From: a bacterium
GTDB taxonomy: Bacteria > UBA9089 > UBA9088
Direction: 5' to 3'
Assembly (NCBI GenBank): GCA_040756715.1
Contig: JBFLYE010000073.1
Coordinates: forward strand, 1-7,334
DNA: 7,334 bases
Shown here in pieces: positions 6,786 through 7,334 of the stretch (position 1 is the stretch's first letter; each line of letters begins with the position of its first letter). Both the position numbers and the translations under genes were made by a program. The notes below the pieces were generated by a model. The model was given only the letters and a program-made list of their open reading frames with translations. It was not told the DNA's origin and searched no databases.

Positions 6786-6807
6786 AAGCCAAAAGCTAAT
6801 AGCTAAC
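6769..6807 (+). repeat. Degenerate short repeat around GCTAA
   Basis: About 39 bases contain successive variants of a GCTAA-centred word spaced roughly every 7-12 bases: AGCTCTAAT, CGCTAAAAG, AAGCTAAT and AGCTAA. It covers the last codons and stop of the third transferase paralogue and the start of the intergenic gap. The copies are imperfect and no hairpin with a T-run is present, so it is not a convincing terminator. It may be an intergenic spacer repeat or replication-slippage tract. Whether it recurs elsewhere in the genome cannot be seen here. Confidence 0.4.
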
Positions 6808-6835
6808 ACATACTACAGAACAAATACACCAATCC

Positions 6836-6864
6836 TTGCCATTTTTTAAATAAAAAATTAAAAT
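6836..6864 (+). promoter_or_regulatory. Promoter upstream of mreD, possibly leaderless
   Basis: TTGCCA (6836-6841, one mismatch to TTGACA) is followed by a 17-base spacer and TAAAAT (6859-6864), the same -10 hexamer as the promoter at 145-173. Counting seven bases from the end of the -10 puts the transcription start at about 6871, the A of the mreD ATG. The spacer contains an AT-only inverted repeat (8-base arms, 6841-6848 and 6851-6858). The region is very AT-rich, so chance matches are more likely than at the first promoter. Confidence 0.5.
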
Positions 6865-6870
6865 AAATTG

Positions 6871-7311
6871 ATGTTTTTGGCAATAATTATTATCCTTGCA
6901 TTCCTTATTCAGACCTCAGGAATACTCATTCTCTTTAATACATCTTGCAACCTTCTTCTTATCACAACAATATTTGCCTCATTAAAATGTATTCCCTATA
7001 GCGCAGGTTTTTTTGGATTTTTCTGCGGCATACTTTTAGACTTGCTTGCAATAAGACATTTTGGAATAAACGCTTTGTCTTTTTCTATAATAGCAATATT
7101 GGTAAGCATTTCTTCAAAGAGGATATACCATAGGGTTTATATTATCTTTTTCCTTGTCTTTTTAGCAACTATACTTTCTGGCATTATTTCTTTATTTCTC
7201 CTTTTTCTTTTTGAAGGCTTTTTGCTTAATTTTTTTCATCTTTTAAAGGAGGGTTTGTATAATTCTATTTTTGCTTCTTTAATCTTTATTTTTATAAGAA
7301 AGAGGCTATGA
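6871..7311 (+). CDS. mreD: Rod shape-determining protein MreD
   Basis: A 146-residue, very hydrophobic inner-membrane protein, close to the usual MreD length, with about five predicted membrane segments (roughly 2-22, 26-42, 44-61, 64-81 and 90-114) and a last one near 128-142 ending in the basic tail RKRL. The family's best motif is visible: GFFCGILLDLLAIRHFGINALSF (49-71, quoted as landmarks G53, D57, G65 and A68). The terminal YNSIFASLIF (130-139) is also typical. MreD works with MreC, RodA and PBP2 in the elongasome that builds the rod sidewall. ATG 6871 is chosen over the adjacent TTG 6868, which adds one residue. No Shine-Dalgarno exists upstream, consistent with a leaderless message. 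The stop overlaps the next start (ATGA), and that gene looks like PBP2, supporting the call. No mreC or mreB lies upstream. Confidence 0.85.
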   Translation: MFLAIIIILAFLIQTSGILILFNTSCNLLLITTIFASLKCIPYSAGFFGFFCGILLDLLAIRHFGINALSFSIIAILVSISSKRIYHRVYIIFFLVFLATILSGIISLFLLFLFEGFLLNFFHLLKEGLYNSIFASLIFIFIRKRL

Positions 7312-7334
7312 AAAGGAAAATTTCCTCCCTCATT
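7308..7334 (+). CDS. Start of a probable PBP2 (peptidoglycan transpeptidase) gene, partial
   Basis: Only nine codons fall in the window (MKRKISSLI), beginning at an ATG that overlaps the mreD stop. AAGAGG lies just upstream, two bases from the ATG, which is close for a Shine-Dalgarno. The basic N-terminus leading into hydrophobic residues suits a membrane-anchored protein. The PBP2 gene (mrdA) commonly follows mreD, so PBP2 is the likeliest identity. This rests on gene order, since nine residues cannot identify a family. Confidence 0.5.

Noticed and set aside
6841-6858. AT-only inverted repeat as a rho-independent terminator
   Set aside because: The stem has no G-C pairs and would be unstable. 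It falls in the spacer of the predicted mreD promoter, and AT-rich DNA makes such repeats common.

Overview
The window looks like chromosome from a low-GC bacterium (roughly high thirties % GC by eye). It builds a peptidoglycan sidewall, because an mreD gene and the first codons of a probable PBP2 gene lie at the right edge. The phylum cannot be fixed from this sequence. Gene density is high, starts are mostly ATG, and all well-supported genes are on the + strand. Junctions are very tight, several being ATGA stop/start overlaps, as in a co-transcribed and translationally coupled operon.

Layout. The left edge (1-225) holds a possible divergent minus-strand ORF fragment with a helix-turn-helix-like stretch. 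It also holds a near-consensus sigma-70-type promoter: TTGACA at 145-150, a 17-base spacer and TAAAAT at 168-173. That promoter should drive a seven-gene run: a GT4-like glycosyltransferase (226-1443), a small dual-specificity-type phosphatase (1445-1852), two tandem paralogous GT-B proteins (1859-2920 and 2924-3964), two different GH130 proteins (3961-4845 and 4855-5736), and a third paralogue of the GT-B pair (5733-6785). An 85-base gap follows, with a degenerate short repeat and a second promoter-like sequence placed so that mreD (6871-7311) could be made from a leaderless transcript. mreD overlaps the start of the next gene, probably the PBP2 transpeptidase.

How the genes may work together. 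GH130 enzymes act on beta-mannosides, either by phosphorolysis (giving alpha-mannose 1-phosphate) or by hydrolysis. Four predicted glycosyltransferases in the same transcription unit suggest a cassette that builds and remodels or recycles a mannose-containing oligosaccharide or polysaccharide. The second GH130 keeps the residues expected for phosphate binding. The first has lost the equivalent Arg and His, so it may be a hydrolase or an altered enzyme. The embedded phosphatase could act on a phosphorylated sugar or glycan, as laforin-type phosphatases do, or on a protein. The product of the cassette is unknown, and the pathway is inference from family membership and gene order.
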